A stretch of 64,000 nucleotides of DNA from Halomonas cerina. Lineage in GTDB: Bacteria; Pseudomonadota; Gammaproteobacteria; Pseudomonadales; Halomonadaceae. This document shows positions 33,989 to 42,346 of this stretch, one piece after another. Numbering within the stretch: the stretch's first letter is position 1; each line of letters opens with the position of its first letter. The stretch is from positions 1 to 64,000 of the forward strand of contig NZ_JACHXP010000002.1 of NCBI RefSeq assembly GCF_014192215.1. The letters are read 5' to 3'. The translations under genes were made by a program, and so were the position numbers. The notes beneath the pieces are model-generated. The model ran no database searches and had not been told where the DNA came from. It saw nothing but the letters and a program-made list of their open reading frames with translations.

Positions 33989-34111
33989 ATGGGTCAGCCG
34001 CATGACGCCCTCGGCCGCAAGCTTCGCCGTCTGGCCATCCTGAACGGCGTGCTTCCGCCCGCCCTGACGGGGCTTCTGACCTTCTTGCTTGTGCGCTTCG
34101 CCGGCGGCTGA
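33989..34111 (+). CDS. Very small membrane protein
   Basis: This 40-residue ORF starts MGQPHDALGRKLRRLAIL; the last half is one hydrophobic helix (PPALTGLLTFLLVRFAGG). An in-frame GTG at 33980 follows the preceding stop directly. It lies between the coiled-coil membrane gene and a terminator in the same orientation. A basic N terminus plus a single helix is typical of small inner-membrane proteins. There is no recognised family. Confidence 0.4.
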   Translation: MGQPHDALGRKLRRLAILNGVLPPALTGLLTFLLVRFAGG

Positions 34112-34134
34112 CCGCCTGTCCTGTTCGGTACCAC

Positions 34135-34163
34135 GCGCCCCGGTCTTGTGCCGGGGCGCTTGC
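34135..34163. terminator. Strong hairpin between convergent transcripts
   Basis: GCGCCCCGG (34135-34143) pairs perfectly with CCGGGGCGC (34151-34159) around a seven-base loop, followed by TTGCG. It separates the plus-strand small-protein genes from the minus-strand gpD gene and could terminate both. Confidence 0.6.
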
Positions 34164-34184
34164 GTTGGGGCGGTATGAACCGGC

Positions 34185-35195
34185 CTAGCTCCCCCGTATC
34201 TCAAGCGTGACGGCGCTGGTATAGGCGCTGTCACTGAGCTCGTGGGTGACCTCGGTGACGAGCCAGGCCACGGCGTCGATGGTGGCCTTGAAGCCGACCA
34301 GGCGCACCGGGGTCTCGGGGTAGAGGTCGGGGCGGCCTTCGGCCAGGGTCAGCGAGGCTTCGGCGCCGCCGCGCTGGATGCGCTGCCATTCGCTCCTGGC
34401 GGCGCTGACGGCATCGTCGCGGGTGGCGAAGGTGTGGCGCAGGCGCTTCACGTTCTCGTCGCTGCCGGCGATGACCTCGGCGCGCTCGGCGGCGTCCGGG
34501 TCGTGCCAGTAGGCGAGCACGCCGGTGAAGGCGTCGCGGTCGGCTTCCACGTAGCGGTGGCTGTCGCCGTGGTGGCGGCGCAGGGTGACCGGGGCGATGG
34601 CCTGGCCGCTGGCGGTGCTGGCCTGGCCGGCGGCCATGAACAGCAGCCGCCCGGCCTTGATGGTGGCGATGGCGTCGTATTGCTCGGCCAGGCGAGTGAG
34701 GAAGTGCAGGTCCGACTCGTCGGTCTGGTCGATGTGTTCCAGGGCGATGCCCTGCAGGGTGGCGCCGATCGCCGGGGTGAGGTCGTGGCGGGCGGCGATG
34801 GTGGTGACGATGTCGCCGAGGGTGACCTCGTGCCAGCCCTGGGAGCGCTTGCCGGGCAGCTGGCGACGCATGTCGGCGCTGCGCGCGCGGATGACCACCA
34901 CGTCGGGGGCGCCGGAGTGCTCGACCTCGTCGACGATGAAGGTGCCGCGCTCGACCAGGCCGGCGTCCTGCCAGCCGAGTGCCAGGGTCAGCTCGGCGCC
35001 GTGGGGCGGCAGCGCAAGGCGGCCGTCGTGGTCGGAGAGGGTGATGTCGAGCTGGTCGGCCTCGAGGCCGCGGCGATCGGTGAGGCGCAGGCGCATCAGG
35101 CGGGCGTCGAGCTCGGGGCTGATCACCTGGCCGGCGAGCGTCAGGCGGTAGCCGGGGGCACGGGGTGGGCGTGCCTGCTGTTGTGAAGGGCTCAT
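34185..35195 (-). CDS. P2-like late control protein gpD (tail hub)
   Basis: This 336-residue protein is the P2 gpD/phage late control D family, structurally the tail hub below the tube. Typical blocks are YRLTLAGQVISPELDARLMRL, DQLDITLSDHDG, the EQYDAIATIKAGRLLFM region, and a C terminus with VTEVTHELSDSAYTSAVTLEI (cited as VTEVTHELSDSAYTS). Length is normal. It overlaps the upstream gpU gene by four bases, the P2 order (U then D). No tape-measure or other tail gene lies upstream, so the two are an isolated prophage or tailocin remnant. Confidence 0.9.
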   Translation of the reverse strand: MSPSQQQARPPRAPGYRLTLAGQVISPELDARLMRLRLTDRRGLEADQLDITLSDHDGRLALPPHGAELTLALGWQDAGLVERGTFIVDEVEHSGAPDVVVIRARSADMRRQLPGKRSQGWHEVTLGDIVTTIAARHDLTPAIGATLQGIALEHIDQTDESDLHFLTRLAEQYDAIATIKAGRLLFMAAGQASTASGQAIAPVTLRRHHGDSHRYVEADRDAFTGVLAYWHDPDAAERAEVIAGSDENVKRLRHTFATRDDAVSAARSEWQRIQRGGAEASLTLAEGRPDLYPETPVRLVGFKATIDAVAWLVTEVTHELSDSAYTSAVTLEIRGS

Positions 35196-35635
35196 GCCAG
35201 GATTCCGGTGGCGGCGCGGGCCAGGGCCCCGGTGAGGCTGCCCAGCAGGTCGGCGCGGTCGTCGTCGACGCGCTGCAGGGTGAGCGAGAAGCCGATGCGC
35301 TGGGCGCTGCCGTCGCGCATCTGGTGGCTCTTGCTCTCGCTAAGCGATTCGATGACGTAGAGCCCGTAGAAGGTGCCGTTGCCTTCGATCAGCGGCCAGG
35401 CGGCGCCCTCGGCAGCCATCTGGCGCAGCTGGTCGAGGTTCTGCTGGCCGCCGGTGAAGTGGGGCAGCAGGGTGCCGGTGAGGGTGATGGTGTCATCCCC
35501 CGGACCGAGGAACTGGCGGGCCGGGCGCTTGCCGACGCGGCCCTGGCCGGCGTGGCGCCAGGCGCTCTGGCGCTGCAGCTCCTGGTAGGGCGCGGAGTTG
35601 AGGGCGAAGACGAACATGCCGTAGGCCATCATCAT
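35192..35635 (-). CDS. P2-like tail protein gpU
   Basis: This 147-residue protein is the gpU family, which completes the tail. The typical start MAYGMFVFALNSAPYQELQRQ is preceded by two extra Met codons. Other landmarks are LGPGDDTITLTGTLLPHFTGG and WPLIEGNGTFYGLYVIESL. The end overlaps gpD. In P2-like phages the tape measure gpT lies directly upstream; here that position holds unrelated repeat sequence, so a deletion or rearrangement has removed the rest of the tail operon. Confidence 0.88.
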   Translation of the reverse strand: MMMAYGMFVFALNSAPYQELQRQSAWRHAGQGRVGKRPARQFLGPGDDTITLTGTLLPHFTGGQQNLDQLRQMAAEGAAWPLIEGNGTFYGLYVIESLSESKSHQMRDGSAQRIGFSLTLQRVDDDRADLLGSLTGALARAATGILA

Positions 35636-35899
35636 GGGCTATACCCCGATTTCGAAGCGCATGAAGCCGAGCAGCAGCAGGGCCCAGACAGGCGTGGCGC
35701 TGCCCGTCCACCACACGGAATGATCTTGCCCAGCAGCAGTGGACACCATTGGCCACGCGGCTTCGCCGCCAGGCCAACCTTGGGCCCGCACGGCTGACGC
35801 CATGCTGAAGTCGTGCCGTCCTTCTCCGCTCGCGCCTCCGTGCCTTCGCCACGCCAACCCCGCCTGGCTTGATCCGGCCGTCACGTCACTGGTGTGGTG

Positions 35900-36098
35900 C
35901 ATGCTGCGACCTGGGCCCCGTGGCCCGCTCGCGGCCTGGCCTGCGCTTGCTCGCCAGACCCCCGGCCAGCAAGGCGCAGCCCGGCCACGTCGCTGCTTTA
36001 GTGGAAACGGCCGCGCTACGCGCCACCCTCGCCGCGTGACCGTGCTTTCCGGCGTTGGTTAGCCATTCCGCACCCGGCTCCGACGGCGGCTGCCTCCA
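35900..36098. repeat. Dispersed GC-rich repeat, copy 1
   Basis: This segment matches 43383-43567 by eye with recognisable order throughout: gcggcctggcc, then cccccggccagc, then cgccgcg, then cccggct and ggcggctgc. Identity is perhaps 70-75%. The 264 bases before it, back to the gpU gene, show no gene I can support. Copy 1 is followed by the NERD gene; copy 2 is followed directly by a copy of the gene that lies beyond NERD here. Confidence 0.6.
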
Positions 36099-36207
36099 TG
36101 CTGCCAAGCGCGTAGAGAATCCGCGAATCCGGCGTGGTAGTGTCGAGAAACCTGCGATACTGCACGGGCCGCGAAGTGGAGACTGACAGGGAAGAAGCGA
36201 GGGAAGC

Positions 36208-37203
36208 ATGATTCTCAAGGATAAGGACGCCTTCACCGGCAATGACAGGCGAGGCTACTACGGGCACAAGCAGGAGCAGGACGTCGCGTTCTACCTGCGG
36301 CGAGAGTTTGCCAATGACCAACAGGTTTCCATTTTCAACGACCTGACGCTCTCCCATGGCGGAGAGAACGCGCAGATCGACCATCTGGTGATTCATCCGT
36401 TCGGCTTCATCGTGATCGAGTCGAAAAGCATTCATGGCACAGTCAGCGTCAACGCCCAGGGCGAGTGGTCCCGCAGCTACCGCGGCGAGTGGGCGGGGAT
36501 GCCTTCACCGATCCGCCAGGCAGAGCTGCAGCAATCGCTGCTCAAGAGCCTGCTTAGCAACAATGTCGAGCGGTTCATCGGCAAGTTGCTGGGGATTCAA
36601 GGCCAGGTCGGGGGGCGGACATGGGATGTCCTTTGCGCCGTCTCCAGCAGTGCCATCCTGACCCGGGAGACGATGCCGAGGCCGGTCGGCAAGGTGGTCG
36701 TGAAATCGGAGTTCATCGCCGATCACGTGCGAAAGATCATCGGTCCCACAGGCGCGCTCTCCGTGCTCAGCACAAAGCCCCGGTTTTCGGCGGCTGAAAT
36801 GAGTGCCATGGGGCGCTTCCTGCTGGATCATGATGCCGCGAACCGGAGGGCACCGACAGCCGCTGATGCCCCGGCTGCAACGGCGACACAGGCAGCGGAT
36901 CCAGGCTTGGCAAGAGAGTCGGCGCGGCCGAAGCGGCAGCCCGCCACCGACGTTCAGCAGGCAGGCAACGCGAATGAGTCGAGGTTGCGCTGCAAAGGCT
37001 GCAACGAATCAGCGACCCTGGAAGGAAGATACGGAAAGTTCGGCTATTACGTGAAATGTGGTGCCTGCGGGACCAACACGTCCATGAAATCCGCTTGTTC
37101 GGCTTGCGGCAGCAGAGATGTCAGGGTCAGCAAGCGCGGCGGCACCTATACGGCGACCTGCGGCGACTGTCGCCACCAGTCGATCGTGTTCCAGGCATCA
37201 TGA
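36208..37203 (+). CDS. NERD-domain protein with C-terminal zinc ribbons
   Basis: This 331-residue protein begins with a nuclease-related NERD domain: GYYGHKQEQDVAFYLRREF, then the core ENAQIDHLVIHPFGFIVIESKS, cited as AQIDHLVIHPFGFIVIESKS. Its D...E-x-K arrangement matches the PD-(D/E)XK-like active site. After a disordered Ala/Thr/Pro linker (about 212-255) come four CxxC pairs (RCKGCNE, KCGACGTN, SACSACGSR, TCGDCRH), resembling topoisomerase-type zinc ribbons that bind DNA. GAGGGAAGC precedes ATG 36208. NERD proteins occur in plasmid and defence settings; a DNA-targeting role is likely but the exact job is unknown. Confidence 0.85.
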   Translation: MILKDKDAFTGNDRRGYYGHKQEQDVAFYLRREFANDQQVSIFNDLTLSHGGENAQIDHLVIHPFGFIVIESKSIHGTVSVNAQGEWSRSYRGEWAGMPSPIRQAELQQSLLKSLLSNNVERFIGKLLGIQGQVGGRTWDVLCAVSSSAILTRETMPRPVGKVVVKSEFIADHVRKIIGPTGALSVLSTKPRFSAAEMSAMGRFLLDHDAANRRAPTAADAPAATATQAADPGLARESARPKRQPATDVQQAGNANESRLRCKGCNESATLEGRYGKFGYYVKCGACGTNTSMKSACSACGSRDVRVSKRGGTYTATCGDCRHQSIVFQAS

Positions 37204-37287
37204 TTCGGCACGCGTCATGCTTCGCCATTGCCGACTGCCGTGGCTGATGTACCCTGACGCCATCCCTCCCACCACCACGAGCCGCGC

Positions 37288-38000
37288 ATGCCCCAGGCCA
37301 CCTATCGCCACTATCCCAGCTTCACCCGCCGCTATGTCCGCTCGGTCATGAAGATGATGGACCTGCCCAAGAAGCCCAAAGTCGAGGCCGAGGTCTTCGG
37401 CCAAATGATCCACGATGAAGGGGTGGTGCACTCCATCAACGGCGAGCTCCTGATGCTGGAGTGGCACCACGGACGCGAGGGCAGGGTGGTGGTGCCGGAG
37501 CCGTCGCTGTCGCAGTGGCTGCAGACGGTGAAGCTGAGCCAGGTGCAGGGCGATGCCTGGTCATGGCCCTGGGAATTCAGCACCTTGTCGTTCCCCACGG
37601 GCCAGGCCTTCCATGGCCATCCGGTCGATGGCGCCTTGGTGGCCTGGGTGGACTCCACCACGTTGCCCGGCCGCTACGAGGCCTTCCTCAGCGCCGACGG
37701 CAACTCTCACGGCGTGGACATGGAAGGGCTGGGCGAGCCCTGGCTGATCGTCGCCATCCACGACCCGCTGGACGCCCGGCCCGGCCCGGCCTCGACCCGA
37801 CCATGCTGCGCGGCGCCTTCAAGCCATCGCAGATCAGCGACTTCATCAACCGCGAGGCCATCGCGCACGCCGGAGGGCGTGCCCAGCCGCTGGCCGACGA
37901 GGAGGGCATGATCCTGCGCGCCGTGGTGCGCTACGTGCTGGTGAGCGGCTACGAGGTGGGGGCTGACAGGACAGTGGGCGTGGCGTCGGTCGAGTCTTGA
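37288..38000 (+). pseudogene. Frameshifted hypothetical gene, duplicated in part at 43.6 kb
   Basis: The gene starts MPQATYRHYPSFTRRYVRSV and is coherent for about 165 residues (to AIHDPLDARPG). The frame then shifts near 37780 in a CGGCCCGGCCCGG stretch; the continuing sense is in another frame: LDPTMLRGAFKPSQISDFIN ... LRAVVRYVLVSGYEV, stopping at 38000. The whole would be about 235 residues. It matches no family I can name. The first 45 codons are repeated at 43631-43762. The ribosome site is weak. It is probably inactive unless the shift is a sequencing error. Confidence 0.65.
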
Positions 38001-38054
38001 GCGATGGAATCCAGACGTGGTGTTCACCTCTCGGACCCTGGAGAACGCACCACC

Positions 38055-38165
38055 ATGAAAGCGATCAGCAACATCGAGCTGGATCTGTGCCGGGGACGTA
38101 AGGGAGGCATAAGCCTGAGCCCCCTGTACGCTGAGCTCGGCCGGAGGGAGTATCAGCGAGGATGA
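38055..38165 (+). CDS. Possible 36-residue ORF
   Basis: A short frame from ATG 38055 reads MKAISNIELDLCRGRKGGIS and ends at 38165, between the frameshifted gene and the methyltransferase. It has no clear ribosome site, domain or membrane segment. It may be chance or a remnant. Confidence 0.15.
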   Translation: MKAISNIELDLCRGRKGGISLSPLYAELGRREYQRG

Positions 38166-38181
38166 ACAGGAATCCCCAACC

Positions 38182-38787
38182 ATGACTCATGAGCAGTTGT
38201 TTCCCGCCTCGGCCATGCCAGATAGGGACTGGTGGCATACTCTTTGGCCGGACCCTGACCGAGTCGTCAGCGCTTTGCGCATCGAGCAGGGGATGACGGT
38301 CGTCGATCTAGGCTGTGGAGATGGTTATTTCACTGCAGCCATCGCCCGGCAAGTTGGCGCGGGGCGTGTCATCGGTTTCGATCTCGACCCAGTCATGCTT
38401 GAACAGGCGCAAGATGCGTGCAAGGGGATGTCGAATTGCAGCTGGCTGCTTGGGGATGCCATGACGCTTAGCCGTTTGCTGGCTGTGCCGGCAGACTATG
38501 TGCTGATCGCCAACACCTTCCACGGCGTACCGGACAAGACGGCCTTGGCAAGCGAAGTCGCTGCGATCCTGAAGCCCAATGGCCGCTTGGCCATCGTCAA
38601 TTGGTACCCCCTGCAACGGGAACAGACGACCGTCCTCGGACGGCCACGAGGCCCCAAGACGGAAATGCGCATGTCACCGGAACAAACCCGCACGATGGTC
38701 GAGCCGGCGGGCTTCAAGCTGGAGACACGGGTCGAGCTGCCTCCCTACCACTACGGGGCAATTTTCATGCGCATCACTAATTCATAA
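38182..38787 (+). CDS. Class I SAM-dependent methyltransferase
   Basis: This 201-residue protein has the class I methyltransferase motifs: motif I VVDLGCGDGYF, an acidic loop IGFDLDPVML, GDAMTL, and a post-motif strand with LKPNGRLAIVNW. The family resembles UbiE/Methyltransf_11-type small-molecule methylases, but the substrate cannot be read from sequence. The DNA-methylase signature (N/D)PPY is absent, so it is unlikely to be a restriction methylase. The start at 38182 follows a weak GAACAGGAATCC site. It is complete and lies in the defence-like island without obvious operon partners. Confidence 0.85.
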   Translation: MTHEQLFPASAMPDRDWWHTLWPDPDRVVSALRIEQGMTVVDLGCGDGYFTAAIARQVGAGRVIGFDLDPVMLEQAQDACKGMSNCSWLLGDAMTLSRLLAVPADYVLIANTFHGVPDKTALASEVAAILKPNGRLAIVNWYPLQREQTTVLGRPRGPKTEMRMSPEQTRTMVEPAGFKLETRVELPPYHYGAIFMRITNS

Positions 38788-38836
38788 GTCAGACATGGTC
38801 GGCCTATCAGTCGAATAGCTCATCAGGAGATGCAAC

Positions 38837-39013
38837 ATGGCGCCCGAAGCTCAAGACGCCAATACAGGGGTGTTTCTGATAGTGACCAGCCCTCGCCGCC
38901 ATCATCGAGAGCCCGCCTTCGTGCGGCTGTTTGCACCACATGAGATGACCTGTCGAGCAACGACATTCAATGGCCAAGTGATGGGGCAGGGGCAAGTGAG
39001 ATCACAGGCGTAG
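38837..39013 (+). CDS. Possible small hypothetical protein
   Basis: This 58-residue frame starts MAPEAQDANTGVFLIVTSPR, with AGGAG eight bases before the ATG. No family or motif is recognised, and the second half is basic and irregular. The good ribosome site is the main support. It directly precedes a relic on the other strand, so it could equally be chance coding in decayed DNA. Confidence 0.3.
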   Translation: MAPEAQDANTGVFLIVTSPRRHHREPAFVRLFAPHEMTCRATTFNGQVMGQGQVRSQA

Positions 39014-39019
39014 AGTACA

Positions 39020-39200
39020 GTTCTCCCGGGTGCGGCGCAGCAACTCCTCCTCGCTGACACCGGGGCCGCGCTCGAGGTGCCGTTGACGATGTGGCTGTAG
39101 ACGGCCATGCGCGGTGCGGTGGTGGTGAAGATCTCGCCGGCCTGCCGGGGGTTGGTGTGGTGGGCGTAGACCTGGGGCAGGGCGGTGGTGTTGGAGGTGG
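39020..39200 (-). pseudogene. C-terminal relic of a metallo-beta-lactamase-fold hydrolase
   Basis: On the minus strand the frames read QVYAHHTNPRQAGEIF, TTTAPRMAVYSHIVNG and, after a shift, RGPGVSEEELLRRTREN. The order HHT-P--AGEIF-...-P-MAVYSHI followed by a Tyr/Asn-containing helix is the C-terminal pattern of MBL-fold hydrolases related to arylsulfatases. Only about 60 codons remain, with a frameshift and no metal-binding HxHxDH, so this is a fragment. Confidence 0.55.
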
Positions 39201-39346
39201 CTGGACTTTTCCCGCCACCTATTACGGTATTGCCCCCAACTCCCCATGACCTCTGGCTTGTTTCGGCGATTTCCTACAAGCCCTTGTGGCTCCCTATGTC
39301 AGACTGGCTCGATACATAGATAGCAGGCTATTGTTCGGGGGAAAGT

Positions 39347-40891
39347 ATGTCTGAGGGGTCCATCGCTCTGCTGGTGTTGGCGGGGCTGATTCTGTCCGGG
39401 TGGATGACGGCAGTGGTATTCATGCGGAAGGCCAGGCGCCACCAGCAGGAAGTGGAGCGGATCCGCAGGTCGGTGGAGCACCTATGGCAGTATGAATCCG
39501 TCCATGACGCATCGGAGCACGCCAAGGCCCTGGTTCATCGGGCTGAGGAAGCAGCGGTTCAGGCCTCACGTGACTCAGAGCGTACCCTCGCGCTGGCCAA
39601 ACAGGCTGCCGATGACATGGTGGCTGAGGCGGAAAAGGAGAAGCAGCGGATCCGCAGCGAGGGGCGTGCCCAGGGCAGGGAAGCTCGGGAGAAGGCTGAG
39701 GCGGTGATCGCCCGCGCGGATGAGCAGGCACGCCAAATCATCGATGATGCCCACCGGCAGGCGGAGGAGACTGCCGGCAATGCCCTCAAGGCCGTAGAGG
39801 ATGCCAAGCTCTACGAGCAGACCGCCAAGGCCATGCAGAACATCATCGAGGGCTACCACGACGACTACATCGTACCGAACGCCAGCCTGCTCGATGACCT
39901 GGCGGAGGACTTCTCCCACAAGGATGCCGGCGAGAAGCTCAAGCAGGCACGCAAGCACAGCCGCGACATGGCCAAGAATGGTCGGGCCGGCGACTGTGAC
40001 TATGTCGAGAGGGTGCGGCGCGAACACGCCATTCATTTCGCCGTCGATGCCTTCAACGGCAAGGTCGACTCCATGCTCTCCAAGGTCAAGCACGACAACT
40101 ACGGCAAGCTGCGCCAGGCGATCCACGATGCCTTCGCCGTGGTGAACCATAACGGCAAGCCATTCAAGAACGCCCGCATCACGGATCTCTACCTGCAGGC
40201 CCGGCTGGACGAGCTGAAGTGGGCCGTGGCGGCCATGGAGTTGCGCAAGCAGGAGCAGGACGAGCAGCGAGAGATCCGCGAGCAGATGCGAGAGGAGGAG
40301 AAGGCGCGCCGCGAGATGGAGCGGGCCATCAAGCAGGCGGAGAAGGAGGAGAGGATGCTTGCCCAGGCCATGGAGCAGGCCCGCAAGCAGCTCGACACCG
40401 CCAACGAGGAGGAGCGTGCCCAGTACCAGGCTCGGTTCGCCGAGCTTGAGCGGCAACTGGACGAAGCGGAGTCGCGTGGCGAGCGAGCGCTATCCATGGC
40501 ACAGCAGACCAAGCGCGGGCATGTCTACATCATCTCCAACGTCGGGTCGTTCGGTGAGAATGTCTTCAAGATTGGCATGACCCGCCGTCTTGAGCCGCTG
40601 GATCGCGTCAAAGAGCTGGGGGATGCCAGCGTGCCCTTCGCGTTCGACGTCCATGCGATGATCTACTCGGAGGACGCGCCGGCTCTCGAGCGTGAGCTGC
40701 ATCGCCAGTTTGCCGAGCACCAGGTGAACCGCATCAATCCCCGGAAAGAGTTTTTCAAGGTGCCTCTGGCCGAAGTCCGTGAAGCGGTCCAGGAGGAATA
40801 TCTCGAGGTCCACTGGACCATGGCGGCCGAGGCATGGGAGTACCGCGAATCCAAGTCGATAGCCGAACGTAAACTACAGGCTGTGTCCTGA
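39347..40891 (+). CDS. SNIPE-like membrane-anchored DUF4041/GIY-YIG nuclease
   Basis: This 514-residue protein has one N-terminal membrane helix (IALLVLAGLILSGWMTAVVF), a long charged coiled coil (about 30-150), a DUF4041-like region (about 160-300), and a second coiled coil with EIREQMREEEKARREMERAI. It ends in a GIY-YIG domain of the MUG113/T5orf172 type from about 388. The nuclease marks are HVYIISN, FKIGMTR (the YIG strand), LDRVKEL and ALERELH. This is the layout of SNIPE, described as a membrane-anchored nuclease that cuts phage DNA during injection. GGGGGAAAG precedes the ATG. The gene looks intact. Assignment to SNIPE is from domain order and should be treated as homology, not proof. 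Confidence 0.85.
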   Translation: MSEGSIALLVLAGLILSGWMTAVVFMRKARRHQQEVERIRRSVEHLWQYESVHDASEHAKALVHRAEEAAVQASRDSERTLALAKQAADDMVAEAEKEKQRIRSEGRAQGREAREKAEAVIARADEQARQIIDDAHRQAEETAGNALKAVEDAKLYEQTAKAMQNIIEGYHDDYIVPNASLLDDLAEDFSHKDAGEKLKQARKHSRDMAKNGRAGDCDYVERVRREHAIHFAVDAFNGKVDSMLSKVKHDNYGKLRQAIHDAFAVVNHNGKPFKNARITDLYLQARLDELKWAVAAMELRKQEQDEQREIREQMREEEKARREMERAIKQAEKEERMLAQAMEQARKQLDTANEEERAQYQARFAELERQLDEAESRGERALSMAQQTKRGHVYIISNVGSFGENVFKIGMTRRLEPLDRVKELGDASVPFAFDVHAMIYSEDAPALERELHRQFAEHQVNRINPRKEFFKVPLAEVREAVQEEYLEVHWTMAAEAWEYRESKSIAERKLQAVS

Positions 40892-40932
40892 TCGGTGCCA
40901 CGTGTCGAGGTGATCTGATCGAGAGCCCGCGG

Positions 40933-41088
40933 AGCGAGGCCGAGCGGCAGGGCATGCGGCGACTCATGGCCACGGTGGACAGGCTGAATCGGGAGCTGGG
41001 GAGGGGCACCGTGCGCTTTGGTCTACCGTGCAAGGGCAACGCCTGGGCGCTACGCTGTGAGAGAAGGACACCACCATACACGACGTGA
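40933..41088 (+). pseudogene. Relic of the 3' end of a umuC gene
   Basis: The frame reads SEAERQGMRRLMATVDRLNR, then ELGRGTVRFGLPCKGNAWALRC (cited as GRGTVRFGLP and NAWALRC) and ends RRTPPYTT-stop. This aligns block by block with the C terminus of the intact umuC at 31207 ([36 protein letters not shown]). Only about 50 codons are left, directly downstream of the SNIPE-like gene. From here to 41293 no other gene is visible. Confidence 0.85.
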
Positions 41089-41293
41089 TGGGATGAGCCG
41101 GTCAGGGGGATTTCGTGAGGGACGATGACGGCAACCTGGCCAGTGAAGAAGCCCATGTGACATCCAGCCAAAGGAGTGCAAGGGGGCGATCAATGAATGC
41201 ATCAGGCACGCTCATCGGTGTTATATAGCAGGCAAGATGATCGGGTAGGTTTGCTCGGATCAAACAGGAGTCCAGTTCTTCGGATTCAACTCT

Positions 41294-42346
41294 ATGGCAA
41301 ACCCAGAGCATCTAGCCATTCTTGCGCAGGGAGTCGAGGCCTGGAATGAGTGGCGAAAAGCCAATCCTGGCATCAAGCCTGACCTAAGCGGTGCGGAACT
41401 CTGTGGAATTGATTTCACCAGCGATTCGCATGCACAAATAGGCCGAGACTTTGAAGTGGACTTTCACTCGGCGAGCCTTCGCAAGACAGACTTTACCGGG
41501 GCAACCCTCTTAGGTTCGGATCTCAGTGAGGCGGATCTCAGTGGGGCGATTCTTATGCAGGCGAACGTAAGCTTTGCGAACGTCAGGAAGTCGTGCCTTA
41601 TCGGGGCTAACCTTTATAAAGCAGATCTCCATTGTTCAAATCTCACATTGGCGAATCTCAGCCGGGCCCATCTCTATGGCTCATATCTAGAGCATGCAGA
41701 CTTCAGGGGGGCAAATCTCAGGGAGGCAGACCTAAGAGCGGCGATCCTGATTGAAACGTCGTTTACAGATAATGCGAACCTGAAAGGTTGCTGGGTCCAC
41801 GGAATTTCGGTATGGCAAATAGAGGTAGACGAGACAACAGCACAGTCTGATTTGATTATTACTAACATACACGAACCCAAGGTCACGGTGGATGATCTGG
41901 AGGTCGCCCAGTTCATCTACCTGCTGCTCAACCGAAAAAAGGTCAGAAACGTCCTCGATACTGTAACCTCCAAGGCCGTCTTGCTTCTGGGGCGATTTAC
42001 TCCTGAGCGCAAAGCTATCCTCGATGCTCTAGCCGACGAGCTGCGTAAGCACAACCTACTGCCGATCATCTTCGATTTCGAGCGTTCCACGAACCGGGAC
42101 TTCACCGAAACGATTAAGATACTGGCCGGCGCCGGGGCAGGCTACCCACACAAATCACGAAGGTGCCTGGACTTAGGCAGAGACTGCCTCATTCAAGGGT
42201 CAGTGCTGAAGCAAGGAAACGGCGAACTGGACGAAAGGCGGATTGCGGTCAACACTGAAAACGTTATGAGAGGCGGTGATCCCCATGAAACGTATAGCGA
42301 TCTGCTTCGACGGCACCTGGAACCGCCCGGAAGAAACCATCGGTGA
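41294..42346 (+). pseudogene. Pentapeptide-repeat protein with a truncated C-terminal nucleotide-sensor-like domain
   Basis: Residues 30-170 are pentapeptide repeats of the A(D/N)Lxx type (for example LSEADLSGAILMQANVSFAN). A second domain starts with TSKAVLLLGRFTPERKAILD and runs through ELRKHNLLPIIFDFERSTNRDFTETIKILAG. In related proteins, as I recall, this continues into a TIR-like block beginning around SRFVIADIT. Here the sense ends near 42137 and the last ~65 residues are irregular read-through of the leader of the next gene. So a 3' deletion has removed the end of the domain. No ribosome site is close to ATG 41294; AGGAG lies 22 bases upstream. Confidence 0.6.
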
